In this document: positions 16,348-25,814 of the stretch, in pieces
Layout of the letters: the number at the start of each line of letters is the position of its first letter
Position numbering within the stretch: position 1 is the stretch's first letter
Source: Micrococcales bacterium
GTDB lineage: Bacteria > Actinomycetota > Actinomycetes > Actinomycetales > Cellulomonadaceae
Assembly (NCBI GenBank): GCA_029267995.1
Contig: JAJUHG010000002.1
Span: forward strand, 1 to 39,831
Reading direction: 5' to 3'
DNA: 39,831 bases
Translations under genes and position numbers: made by a program
Notes under the pieces: model-generated
The model's database searches: none
The model's input: only the letters and a program-made list of their open reading frames with translations
Told to the model about the DNA's origin: nothing

Positions 16348-18357
16348 GTGACGACGACGCCGCCGCCCGCCAGGAGCATCGGGCGCATCCCCGTTCTCGA
16401 CGTCTCGCCCGTGACCGAGGAGGGCCGTTGGCCCGCGAAGGCGGCCGTGGGCGAGGCCGTCCCCGTCCGCGCGACCGTGTTCCGCGAGGGCCATGATGCG
16501 GTCGCCGCGACCGCGGTGCTCGTGCGCCCCGACGGGACCGACCACTCGAGCGCGCGCATGGTCGACATCGCTCCCGGGCTCGACCGCTTCGAGGCACGCC
16601 TCGTCCCCGACGCCGAGGGTGACTGGGGCTTCCGGGTCGAGGGCTGGTCCGATCCGTACGGCACGTGGGCGCACGACGCGAGGATCAAGGTCGAGGCCGG
16701 GGTCGACACCGAGCTCATGCTCGTCGAGGGCGCGCGCCTGCTCACGGCCGCGGCCGCCCGCAAGGGACTGCCCACGAAGGCCCGGCGTGTGCTCAAGGAC
16801 GCCGTCGCCGCGCTCGAGGACGCGACCCGCCCCCCGCAGGCGCGCCTCGCCGCAGGACTGTCCGCCGAGGTGCGCGCGGTGCTCGACGCGCACCCCGTGC
16901 GCGAGTTCGTGACGTCCTCGCCGACCTACCCGCTGCGCGTGAGCCGCCCGCTCGCGCTCGCGGGAGCCTGGTACGAGATGTTCCCCCGCTCGGAGGGCGC
17001 GCGCCGTGACCCAAGGACGGGTCGCTGGACCTCGGGGACGCTGAGGCACGCTGCGAAGCGCCTGCCCGCGATCGCCGAGATGGGCTTCGACATCGTCTAC
17101 CTCACCCCGATCCACCCGATCGGCACGACCTTCCGCAAGGGCCGCAACAACTCCCTGACCCCGGGCCCGCACGACCCCGGCTCGCCGTACGCGATCGGCT
17201 CGCCCGAGGGCGGTCACGACGCGATCGAGCCAGGCCTGGGGACCTTTGAGGACTTCGACGACTTCGTCCGCGCGGCCCGCGAGGCCGGTCTCGAGGTCGC
17301 TCTCGACCTCGCGCTCCAGTGCTCGCCCGACCACCCGTGGGTCACCGAGCACCCCGAGTGGTTCACGACCCGCGCCGACGGCACGATCGCCTACGCCGAG
17401 AACCCGCCCAAGAAGTACCAGGACATCTACCCCCTCAACTTCGACAACGACCCCGAGGGCATCTACGCCGAGGTGCGCCGCGTGCTCGAGGTGTGGATCG
17501 ACCACGGGGTCACGGCCTTCCGGGTCGACAACCCCCACACCAAGCCGCTCAACTTCTGGGAGCGCCTGCTCGCCGACGTGCACGCCGACCACCCCGAGGT
17601 GATCTTCCTCTCCGAGGCGTTCACGAAGCCCGCGATGATGCTCACGCTCGCCAAGATCGGCTTCCACCAGTCCTACACGTACTTCACGTGGCGCAACACG
17701 AAGGACGAGCTCACCGAGTACCTGCAGACCGTCAGCGGCGAGGACGGCTCGTTCCTGCGGCCGAGCTTTTGGCCCACGACGCACGACATCCTCACCCCGT
17801 ACATGCAGCACGGTGGCGTCGCGGCCTTCGCGATCCGCGCGGTGCTCGCGGCGACCGGGGCCCCGACGTGGGGCATCTACTCGGGCTACGAGCTCGTCGA
17901 GAACGTCGCGCGCCCCGGTGTCGAGGAGCAGATCGACAACGAGAAGTACGAGTACAAGCCGCGCGACTGGTCCCGCGCCGACGAGATCGGCATCGCGCGC
18001 CTCCTGGGTGTGCTCAACGGTGTGCGCCGGCGTCGACCGGCCCTGCGCCAGCTGCGCAACCTCACGGTGCACGGCACGACGAGCGACCAGATCCTCGCCT
18101 TCTCCCGCCACCTGCCCGCCGAGCTGTCCCCCACGGGCGAGGCAGACACCGTGATCGTCGTGGTCAACCTCGACCCGCACCACACGCACGACGGCCAGGT
18201 GTTCCTCGACCTGCACGCGCTCGGGCTCCCCCCGGACGCGAGCTTTGCGGCCCACGACGAGGTCTCGGGGCAGACCTTCGCGTGGGACGCGACCCCCTAC
18301 GTCCGCCTCGACCCGCACGAGCAGGTCGCCCACGTCATCCATGTGAGGTCCGCGTGA
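16348..18357 (+). CDS. glgE: Alpha-1,4-glucan:maltose-1-phosphate maltosyltransferase GlgE
   Basis: 669 aa; GRIPVLDVSPVTEEGRWPAKAAVGEAVPV N-terminus; LALQCSPDHPWVTEHPEWF, GVTAFRVDNPHTKPLNFWE, PTWGIYSGYELVEN; GlgE diagnostic architecture and context. Confidence 0.96.
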   Translation: MTTTPPPARSIGRIPVLDVSPVTEEGRWPAKAAVGEAVPVRATVFREGHDAVAATAVLVRPDGTDHSSARMVDIAPGLDRFEARLVPDAEGDWGFRVEGWSDPYGTWAHDARIKVEAGVDTELMLVEGARLLTAAAARKGLPTKARRVLKDAVAALEDATRPPQARLAAGLSAEVRAVLDAHPVREFVTSSPTYPLRVSRPLALAGAWYEMFPRSEGARRDPRTGRWTSGTLRHAAKRLPAIAEMGFDIVYLTPIHPIGTTFRKGRNNSLTPGPHDPGSPYAIGSPEGGHDAIEPGLGTFEDFDDFVRAAREAGLEVALDLALQCSPDHPWVTEHPEWFTTRADGTIAYAENPPKKYQDIYPLNFDNDPEGIYAEVRRVLEVWIDHGVTAFRVDNPHTKPLNFWERLLADVHADHPEVIFLSEAFTKPAMMLTLAKIGFHQSYTYFTWRNTKDELTEYLQTVSGEDGSFLRPSFWPTTHDILTPYMQHGGVAAFAIRAVLAATGAPTWGIYSGYELVENVARPGVEEQIDNEKYEYKPRDWSRADEIGIARLLGVLNGVRRRRPALRQLRNLTVHGTTSDQILAFSRHLPAELSPTGEADTVIVVVNLDPHHTHDGQVFLDLHALGLPPDASFAAHDEVSGQTFAWDATPYVRLDPHEQVAHVIHVRSA

Positions 18358-20117
18358 ACCCCTCCTCGCAGCCCCGCACCGGGCCCGGAACCGCTCCGCT
18401 CCCGCTCCACGTGCTTCCCGAGCCGCGCCAGCCCGAGGTCAAGGATGTGCCTGAGACGATCGGGCTCGTCGAGGACCCCGAGTGGTACCGCACCGCGGTG
18501 TTCTACGAGGTGCTCGTGAAGTCCTTCGCCGACTCGACGGGCACCGGGACGGGCGACCTGCGCGGGATCATCGACCGGCTCGACTACCTGCACTGGCTCG
18601 GCGTCGACTGCCTGTGGCTCCCTCAGTTCTACCCGTCCCCGATGCGTGACGGCTTATACGACGTCTCGGACTTCACGGGCGTCGCCCCGCAGTACGGCAC
18701 GATCGACGACTTCTCCGAGCTCGTCGCGCGCTGCCACGAGCGCGGCATGCGGGTCATCATCGACATGGTCATGAACCACACGAGCGACCAGCACCCGTGG
18801 TTCCAGGCCTCCCGCTCGGACCCCGACGGACCGTACGGGGATTTCTACGTGTGGCGTGACGACGACACGGGCTACCCCGACGCGCGGATCATCTTTGTCG
18901 ACACCGAGACGTCCAACTGGACCTTCGACCCCGTGCGCCGCCAGTACTTCTGGCACCGCTTCTTCTCCCACCAGCCGGACCTCAACTACGAGAACCCCAA
19001 GGTCAAGGAGGCGATGTTCGAGGCGGTGCGCTTCTGGCTGCGCCTCGGCGTCGACGGCTTCCGGCTCGACGCCGTGCCCTACCTGTTCGAAGAGGAGGGC
19101 ACGAACTGCGAGAACTTGCCGCGCACGCACGAGCTGCTCGCGGACCTGCGCGCGATGGTCGACCGGGAGTTCCCGGGGCGCATCCTGCTCGCCGAGGCGA
19201 ACCAGTGGCCCGAGGACGTCGTCGAGTACTACGGGACCGAGGAGCGTCCCGAGTGCCACCTGTGCTTCCACTTCCCGGTCATGCCGCGCATCTTCTACGC
19301 GCTGCGCGACCAGAAGGCGCGCGCGATCGTCGACATCCTCGCCGACACCCCCGCAGTCCCTGCGGGCGGCCAGTGGTCGACCTTCCTGCGCAACCACGAC
19401 GAGCTCACGCTCGAGATGGTCTCGACCGAGGAACGCGCGTCGATGTACACGTGGTACGCCCCCGACCCGCGCATGCGCGCGAACGTCGGCATCCGGCGCC
19501 GACTCGCCCCGCTGCTCGACAACTCGCGCAAGGAGCTCGAGCTCGCGCACGCCCTCCTGCTGAGCCTTCCCGGGTCGCCGTGCCTGTACTACGGCGACGA
19601 GATCGGGATGGGCGACAACATCTGGCTGCCCGACCGCGACTCGGTGCGCACCCCGATGCAGTGGACGCCCGACCGCAACACGGGCTTCTCGACGGCCGAC
19701 CCGGGTCAGCTGCACCTGCCCGTGGTCCAGTCGCTCGTGCACCACTACGGGCACGTCAACGTCGAGGCCCAGCTCGCCCAGCCGACGTCCTTGCTGCACT
19801 GGGTGCGCGGCATGCTCACGGTGCGCCGGCGCAACCCCGTGCTCGGCACGGGCGACTACTCGCCGGTCGCGTGCGACAACGAGTCGGTGCTCGCCTTCCT
19901 GCGCCACAACGCGAACGCGACCGTCCTCGTGGTCGCGAACCTCGCGGCAACCGCACGCTCCGCGACGCTCTCGCTGCCCGCGCACGCCCACAGCACCGTG
20001 ACGGACGTGTTCGGCGGTGCAGGGTTCCCCGACGTCGCCGACGACGGCACGTTGACCCTGACGATGGGCGCGCGCGACTTCTACTGGCTCGCGATCACCG
20101 CACCCGAGCACGGCTGA
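18354..20117 (+). CDS. treS: Trehalose synthase (maltose alpha-D-glucosyltransferase)
   Basis: 587 aa from GTG 18354 (GTGA overlap with glgE stop); WYRTAVFYEVLVKSFADSTGTGTGDLRGI, VIIDMVMNHTSDQHPWFQASRSDPDGPYGDFYVW, GDEIGMGDNIWLPDRDSVRTPMQW. No fused maltokinase. Confidence 0.97.
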   Translation: MNPSSQPRTGPGTAPLPLHVLPEPRQPEVKDVPETIGLVEDPEWYRTAVFYEVLVKSFADSTGTGTGDLRGIIDRLDYLHWLGVDCLWLPQFYPSPMRDGLYDVSDFTGVAPQYGTIDDFSELVARCHERGMRVIIDMVMNHTSDQHPWFQASRSDPDGPYGDFYVWRDDDTGYPDARIIFVDTETSNWTFDPVRRQYFWHRFFSHQPDLNYENPKVKEAMFEAVRFWLRLGVDGFRLDAVPYLFEEEGTNCENLPRTHELLADLRAMVDREFPGRILLAEANQWPEDVVEYYGTEERPECHLCFHFPVMPRIFYALRDQKARAIVDILADTPAVPAGGQWSTFLRNHDELTLEMVSTEERASMYTWYAPDPRMRANVGIRRRLAPLLDNSRKELELAHALLLSLPGSPCLYYGDEIGMGDNIWLPDRDSVRTPMQWTPDRNTGFSTADPGQLHLPVVQSLVHHYGHVNVEAQLAQPTSLLHWVRGMLTVRRRNPVLGTGDYSPVACDNESVLAFLRHNANATVLVVANLAATARSATLSLPAHAHSTVTDVFGGAGFPDVADDGTLTLTMGARDFYWLAITAPEHG

Positions 20118-20184
20118 GGGCTCCGGACGACGGTCCCGGCGGGACGACCTGCTCCCCGCCGGGACCACCCGACGTCCGGAGCCC
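20118..20184 (+). terminator. Large bipartite hairpin between treS and mak
   Basis: GGGCTCCGGACG (20118-20129)/CGTCCGGAGCCC (20173-20184) and nested GGTCCCGGCGGG (20132-20143)/CCCGCCGGGACC (20155-20166), both 12-bp perfect; no T-tract. Confidence 0.6.
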
Positions 20185-20236
20185 CGCGTCACCTCCTCTA
20201 GGTGCCGAGCGCGTGGGCTGCTGCGATGCTGGACGT

Positions 20237-21700
20237 ATGAGCGAGGCCCCTGTCACGACCGAGGAGCTGCTCCGCACGCTCACGCCGTGGCTGCCCGCCC
20301 AGCGCTGGTTCCACGAGCACCAGGACACCGGCCGGCTCGTGGTCGTCGAGTCCTTCGAGCTCGTCGACCCCGCGGGCGAGGCACGCCTGCCCGTCCTCCT
20401 GCTCGGCACGGGCCCCGAGCCGCGACCCCCGTGGCTCCAGGTCCCGCTCGCCCTGCGCCCGGTCGGGTCCCCGACGCCGGCGACCCCTCTCGGGACGCTC
20501 GGCACGTGGCACGTGCTCGACGGCCCCGCCGACCCCGCGTTCGTCCGTGCCTGGCTCGCCGCGGCCGAGGCCGGTGAGCACGCCCCGCCCGTGCCGGCCG
20601 GTGTCGCCCGGGCCGACGAGCTCGACCCCGGCGCAGCTCGCATCGTCTCGGGCGAGCAGTCGAACACCTCGGTGATCGTGCCCGCGGCCGTGCCCGGTCG
20701 CACCGGGGGGATCCTCAAGGTCTTCCGGGGGGTCTGGCCGGGGCGCAACCCCGACGTCGACGTGCCCGCCGCGCTCGCCCGCGCCGGCTTCGCCCATGTC
20801 CCGGCGCCGATCGCGTGGCTCGAGCGCCGCTGGGCGATCGACACCACGAGCGAGGCCGTGCGCGAGACCCTCGCGGCGCTCGACGCCCCTGCCCTGCACG
20901 GTGAGCCGGCCGACCAGGCCGGCCCCACCGCGCCGTCGGCCCCCACGCGCGGAGAGGTGTTCGCCCAGCTCGGGGTGCTGTCCGCCTTCGTCCCCGGCGC
21001 CGAGGACGGCTTCGAGCTCGCGTGCGCGATGGCCGAGCGGGGCGAGTCCTTCGCGGTGCTCGCGCGTGAGCTCGGCGTGGTCCTCGCCGAGCTGCACGAG
21101 GCGCTCGCCCAGGCCCTGCCCACGGGCGGGCGGAGCGTGCGCGACGACGAGCTCACGGGCCACCTGCACGAGCGCCTCGAGTGGGCGATCCACGAGGTCC
21201 CCGCCCTCGCGGCCTGGCACGAGCCGGTCAGCGCGCTCGTCGACCGGCTCACGGGCCTGGCAGACCTGCCCGCCCTCCAGCGCATCCACGGCGACCTGCA
21301 CCTCGGCCAGCTCCTGCACGCGGGGGCCGAGTGGTTCGTGCTCGACTTCGAGGGCGAGCCGCTCGTGCCCCTCCCCGCCCGCGCCCAGCCCGACCTCGCG
21401 CTGCGCGACGTCGCAGGCGTCCTGCGTTCCTTCGACTACGCCGCGGCGCGCGCCGGGGCAGACGAGAGCTGGACGACGACGGCGCGCGAGGCCTTCCTCG
21501 AGGCCTACCGCGCCGCCTCACCCGAGGCCGCGAGCCCGACCGCGGCGCTCGTGCTGCGCGCCTTCGAGGTCGACAAGGCCCTCTACGAGGTCGTCTACGA
21601 GACCCAGAACCGACCTGCGTGGGCAGCCATCCCGACCCGTGCCCTGCACCGGCTCGTCGGCTCCCCGAGCGCGGCCGGTGGTGGAAGAGTAGGAGCATGA
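20237..21700 (+). CDS. mak: Maltokinase
   Basis: 487 aa from ATG 20237: [82 protein letters not shown]. Confidence 0.95.
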   Translation: MSEAPVTTEELLRTLTPWLPAQRWFHEHQDTGRLVVVESFELVDPAGEARLPVLLLGTGPEPRPPWLQVPLALRPVGSPTPATPLGTLGTWHVLDGPADPAFVRAWLAAAEAGEHAPPVPAGVARADELDPGAARIVSGEQSNTSVIVPAAVPGRTGGILKVFRGVWPGRNPDVDVPAALARAGFAHVPAPIAWLERRWAIDTTSEAVRETLAALDAPALHGEPADQAGPTAPSAPTRGEVFAQLGVLSAFVPGAEDGFELACAMAERGESFAVLARELGVVLAELHEALAQALPTGGRSVRDDELTGHLHERLEWAIHEVPALAAWHEPVSALVDRLTGLADLPALQRIHGDLHLGQLLHAGAEWFVLDFEGEPLVPLPARAQPDLALRDVAGVLRSFDYAAARAGADESWTTTAREAFLEAYRAASPEAASPTAALVLRAFEVDKALYEVVYETQNRPAWAAIPTRALHRLVGSPSAAGGGRVGA

Positions 21701-23859
21701 CGGCCCAGCCCCACCCCGACGAGCTCGCCGCGGTCGCGGCCGGGACCCACGACGACCCGCACACGATCCTCGGTCCGCACCCCGGCACCGACGGCGTCGT
21801 CGTGCGCACGCTGCGACCACTCGCGGACGCAGTGACGATCCGCACGCCCGACGGCGAGCACCCCGCCGAGCACGTGCACGGCGGGATCTGGAGCGCCGTG
21901 CTGCCCGCAGGAACCGTGCCGGACTACCGCGTCGTCGCCCGCTACGGCGACACCGTGACGACCCTCGACGACCCCTACCGCTTCTGGCCCACGGTCGGCG
22001 CGCTCGACCTGCACCTGATCGCCGAGGGCCGCCACGAGCAGCTGTGGACCGTGCTCGGCGCCAACGTGCGCTCGTTCGACTCGGTGCTCGGCGCGGTGCG
22101 CGGCACGTCCTTCGCGGTCTGGGCGCCCAACGCGCGCGCGGTGCGCGTCGTGGGCGACTTCAACCACTGGCAGGGCGCCTCGCACGCGATGCGTGCCCTG
22201 GGCACCTCGGGCGTGTGGGAGCTGTTCGTCCCGGGCGTCACGGGCGGGGCGCGCTACAAGTTCGAGATCCTCGGGCGCGACGGCTCGTGGCGGCAGAAGG
22301 CCGACCCCCTCGCGCGCGGGACCGAGGTGCCGCCCGCGACCGGGAGCGTCGTCGTCGAGTCGAGCTACACCTGGGGGGACGAGGCGTGGCTCGCGCGCCG
22401 TGCCTCGACCGACCCGCACCAGGGCCCCATGAGCGTCTACGAGGTGCACCTCGGCTCGTGGCGGCCCGGCCTGGGCTACCGCGAGATGGCCGACCAGCTC
22501 GCCGAGCACGTCGGGCGGCTCGGCTTCACGCACGTCGAGCTCATGCCCGTCGCCGAGCACCCCTTCGGCGGCTCGTGGGGCTACCAGGTCTCGAGCTACT
22601 ACGCCCCGACGTCGCGGTTCGGCCACCCCGACGACTTCCGCTACCTCGTCGACCGGCTCCACCAGGCTGGGATCGGCGTGATCCTCGACTGGGTCCCCGC
22701 GCACTTCCCGAAGGACGAGTGGGCGCTCGGCCGCTTCGACGGCACACCGCTCTACGAGCACCCTGACCCGCTGCGCGGCGAGCAGCCCGACTGGGGCACC
22801 TTCGTGTTCGACTTCGGGCGCAACGAGGTGCGCAACTTCCTCGTCGCGAACGCCGTGTACTGGCTCGAGGAGTTCCACCTCGACGGGCTGCGCGTCGACG
22901 CGGTCGCCTCGATGCTCTACCTCGACTACTCGCGCACCGCGGGCCAGTGGCGGCCCAACAAGTACGGGGGCCGGGAGAACCTCGAGGCGATCGGCTTCCT
23001 CCAGGAGGCCAACGCGACCGCGTACCGGCGCTGCCCCGGGATCGTCATGATCGCCGAGGAGTCGACCGCGTGGCCCGGGGTCACGGCGCCCACCGACGCG
23101 GGCGGGCTCGGCTTCGGGCTCAAGTGGAACATGGGCTGGATGAACGACACCCTGCGCTACCTCGCGGAGGAGCCCGTCAACCGGCGCTACCACCACCATG
23201 AGGTGACGTTCTCGCTCGTGTACGCCTTCTCCGAGCAGTTCGTCCTCCCGCTCAGCCACGACGAGGTCGTGCACGGCAAGGGCTCGCTCCTGACGAAGCA
23301 GCCGGGTGACCGCTGGCAGCAGCTCGCAGGGCTGCGCAACCTGCTCGCCTACCAGTGGTCCCACCCGGGCAAGCAGCTGCTGTTCATGGGCGCCGAGCTC
23401 GCTCAGGACACCGAGTGGGCCGAGGGCGGGTCGCTCCCGTGGCACCTGCTCGACGACCCCGCGCACGCGGGCGTGCACCGGCTCGTGACCGACCTCAACG
23501 CGTTCTACCGTGAGCACCGGGCCATGTGGTCGCTCGACCACGTGCCCGAGGGCTTCGAGTGGATCGACTCGGGCGAGGCCGACCTCAACGTGCTGAGCTT
23601 CCTGCGCAAGGGAGACGACGGTTCGCTCGTCGCGGTCGTCGTGAACTTCGCGGGCGTCCCGCACGAGGGCTACCGCCTCGCGCTCCCCCGCGCGGGCGAG
23701 TGGCGCGAGGCGGTCAACACCGATGCCGAGGTGTACGGCGGGAGCGGCGTGGGGAACCTCGGGAAGGTCGTCGCGGAGGAGGTCCCCCACAAGGGACGTC
23801 CCGCCTCGGTCACGCTGCGGGTCCCCCCGCTCGGCACCTTGTTCCTCACACCGGGCTGA
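21697..23859 (+). CDS. glgB: 1,4-alpha-glucan branching enzyme GlgB
   Basis: 720 aa from ATG 21697 (ATGA overlap with mak stop); [78 protein letters not shown]. Confidence 0.97.
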   Translation: MTAQPHPDELAAVAAGTHDDPHTILGPHPGTDGVVVRTLRPLADAVTIRTPDGEHPAEHVHGGIWSAVLPAGTVPDYRVVARYGDTVTTLDDPYRFWPTVGALDLHLIAEGRHEQLWTVLGANVRSFDSVLGAVRGTSFAVWAPNARAVRVVGDFNHWQGASHAMRALGTSGVWELFVPGVTGGARYKFEILGRDGSWRQKADPLARGTEVPPATGSVVVESSYTWGDEAWLARRASTDPHQGPMSVYEVHLGSWRPGLGYREMADQLAEHVGRLGFTHVELMPVAEHPFGGSWGYQVSSYYAPTSRFGHPDDFRYLVDRLHQAGIGVILDWVPAHFPKDEWALGRFDGTPLYEHPDPLRGEQPDWGTFVFDFGRNEVRNFLVANAVYWLEEFHLDGLRVDAVASMLYLDYSRTAGQWRPNKYGGRENLEAIGFLQEANATAYRRCPGIVMIAEESTAWPGVTAPTDAGGLGFGLKWNMGWMNDTLRYLAEEPVNRRYHHHEVTFSLVYAFSEQFVLPLSHDEVVHGKGSLLTKQPGDRWQQLAGLRNLLAYQWSHPGKQLLFMGAELAQDTEWAEGGSLPWHLLDDPAHAGVHRLVTDLNAFYREHRAMWSLDHVPEGFEWIDSGEADLNVLSFLRKGDDGSLVAVVVNFAGVPHEGYRLALPRAGEWREAVNTDAEVYGGSGVGNLGKVVAEEVPHKGRPASVTLRVPPLGTLFLTPG

Positions 23860-23887
23860 GGCTCGGCCCGGCCGGCTCCGTGCCTCA
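23857..23887. terminator. Candidate bidirectional terminator whose stem contains both convergent stop codons
   Basis: TGAGGC-T-CGG-(CCCGGCCGGCT)-CCG-T-GCCTCA; TGA = glgB stop, TCA = reverse-strand stop of the TPR gene. Confidence 0.5.
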
Positions 23888-24823
23888 GTAGAGCGCCGCG
23901 GCGAGAGCCCGACGGGCGGCGACGACGCGCTCGTCCTCCCCGCCGACCACCTCGAACAGCTCGAGCAGGTGGGCACGCACGCGGTCACGCTCCTCGCCCG
24001 CCGTCGCCCGCACGAGGTCGACGAGCCGCGCGAATCCGTCCTCGACCGCACCCGTCGCGACGTCGAGGTCGGCGACCGCGAGCTGCGCGTCGACATCCTG
24101 GGGGGCCTCCGCCGCAGCCCTGCGGACGGCCTGCGGGTCCGTGCCGCGCAGCCGCTCGAGCAGGCGCACCTGCGCGAGCCCGGCCCGTGCGTCCTCGTCG
24201 CGCGGGTTCTCCTCGAGCGCCTTGGTGTACGCAGCGACCGCGGCGGGCAGGTCGTCGCGCTCGATCGCGTCGTAGGCCTCCTGGTGCAGCGGGGGCAGGG
24301 GCGGCTCCTCGGGCTGCGCCGCGGCCCCCTGCTCGCCCGGGCCCGCGGGAGCCAGGCCCGTGATCTGGTTCGCCGCCGCGGCCTCCTTGATCTGGGCGAC
24401 GAGGCCGCGCAGCTGATCGATCGGCACCCCGCCCTCGAAGAGCGGGAGGGGTTGCCCACCGAGCAGCGCGACCGTCGTCGGGACGCTCTGCGCGCGGAAC
24501 GCCTGGGCGACCTGCGGGTTGGCCTCGGCGTCGATGCGCGCGAGCAGGAAGGCCCCCGCGGACTCCTCCGCGAGCGTCCCGAGGTCGCGCAGAAGCGTTG
24601 TCGACACCTCGCTCCACTGTGCCCACAGCACGACGAGGACGGGGTACTGCGTCGAGGCCTGGACGAGCTCGCCGAACGAGGCGGTGTCCGCGTCGACCGT
24701 GTAGGGGCCAGGTGCGGGGATCCCGCCGGGCTCGCCCGGGGCGGGTCCCGCGGACCGCGCGAGACCGGACAGGTCGACTGCTCCGCGCATCTCGATGCGC
24801 TCGGGCTGGCTGGGCTGGCTCAT
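23885..24823 (-). CDS. Thioredoxin-fold/TPR protein (CnoX/YbbN-like co-chaperone) lacking the CXXC motif
   Basis: 312 aa; thioredoxin fold LVVLWAQWSEVSTTLLRDL..ARIDAEANPQVAQAFRAQSVPTTVALLGGQPL, then TPR-like C-terminal half. Confidence 0.87.
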   Translation of the reverse strand: MSQPSQPERIEMRGAVDLSGLARSAGPAPGEPGGIPAPGPYTVDADTASFGELVQASTQYPVLVVLWAQWSEVSTTLLRDLGTLAEESAGAFLLARIDAEANPQVAQAFRAQSVPTTVALLGGQPLPLFEGGVPIDQLRGLVAQIKEAAAANQITGLAPAGPGEQGAAAQPEEPPLPPLHQEAYDAIERDDLPAAVAAYTKALEENPRDEDARAGLAQVRLLERLRGTDPQAVRRAAAEAPQDVDAQLAVADLDVATGAVEDGFARLVDLVRATAGEERDRVRAHLLELFEVVGGEDERVVAARRALAAALY

Positions 24824-24833
24824 CCAAATCCTC

Positions 24834-25814
24834 CTACGTGCCAGTGACGTCCGTGCGGACGTGCTCGGCGGCCAGGACGGTGATCGGGTCGGTGGACCCT
24901 TCGGGCGGGACGACGAAGGTCACGACTCCCGTCCACGTGAACGTCGCACGCTTGCCGACCGTGCGCTTGCCGAGCAGCGCGCGCTCGGCCCGCCCGAGCG
25001 AGAGCTCGCGCTCGTCGGTCGTGATCCGCGTCCGGGAGGTGAACGGCACGACGACGATCGCGCCGCCGTCCGCGGTCGACACGGCCACGGTCTGCTCGAC
25101 CTCGGGGGTGTAGCGCTCGGTGAACCTCCCGCCCGCCTGCTCGGCGATCTTCTCGTACTGCTCGCGCACGAGCGCGAGCCGCTCGCGGAACACGTCCTCG
25201 CCGAAGAGCACGGCGTGCGGCGAGTCGTCGCCGTCCTTGATGACGTCGGCGTACATCTCGCCGACCTCGGCCGGTGTCGCGACGAGGCCCTCGGCATCGA
25301 GCGGCAGCGGGACGCTGCCGACCTCGGGCACGAAGGTCGGGGGCACCTGGCGGTCGGGCAACAGGCGGCTCCACGAGGTGAGCAGGTAGTCGTCCCGCGG
25401 GGTCTGCTGGGTGAGCACAAGCAGCCGCGGGCTCTGCAGGTCCTCGGGCTGCTCGGTCACGACGAGCACCGAGCGCGGCCAGGTCTCGGTCGTGGGGACG
25501 ACGATCGTGCTGTCCGTCGTGGGGACGGTGACGAGCTCGGCGTCGTCCTCGAGCGCACGGTTGACCGTGTACTCCGCGGTGCGGATCGTGAGCGCCGGTC
25601 CCGTGACGCGCCGCGCGAGGATCTTCTCGTCGAGCTCGCCGTCGGCCTCCTCGAGCACCGCGCCGACGTCCCCGAGCACCGCGCGCACCTGCTCGGCAGT
25701 CAGGGTCGGGGGTGGGACCGCGGGGACCGGGTCGGGGCTGGGGACCGGAAGCGGGGTCGCGCACCCCGCGAGCAGGAGGGTCGTTGCGAGTGCGAGCGTG
25801 GCCCTGCGAGTCAT
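24834..25814 (-). CDS. Putative lipoprotein of unknown function
   Basis: 326 aa from ATG 25814: MTRRATLALATTLLLAGCATPLPVPSP (lipobox); no further family recognised. ATGA overlap with upstream gene. Confidence 0.8.
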   Translation of the reverse strand: MTRRATLALATTLLLAGCATPLPVPSPDPVPAVPPPTLTAEQVRAVLGDVGAVLEEADGELDEKILARRVTGPALTIRTAEYTVNRALEDDAELVTVPTTDSTIVVPTTETWPRSVLVVTEQPEDLQSPRLLVLTQQTPRDDYLLTSWSRLLPDRQVPPTFVPEVGSVPLPLDAEGLVATPAEVGEMYADVIKDGDDSPHAVLFGEDVFRERLALVREQYEKIAEQAGGRFTERYTPEVEQTVAVSTADGGAIVVVPFTSRTRITTDERELSLGRAERALLGKRTVGKRATFTWTGVVTFVVPPEGSTDPITVLAAEHVRTDVTGT

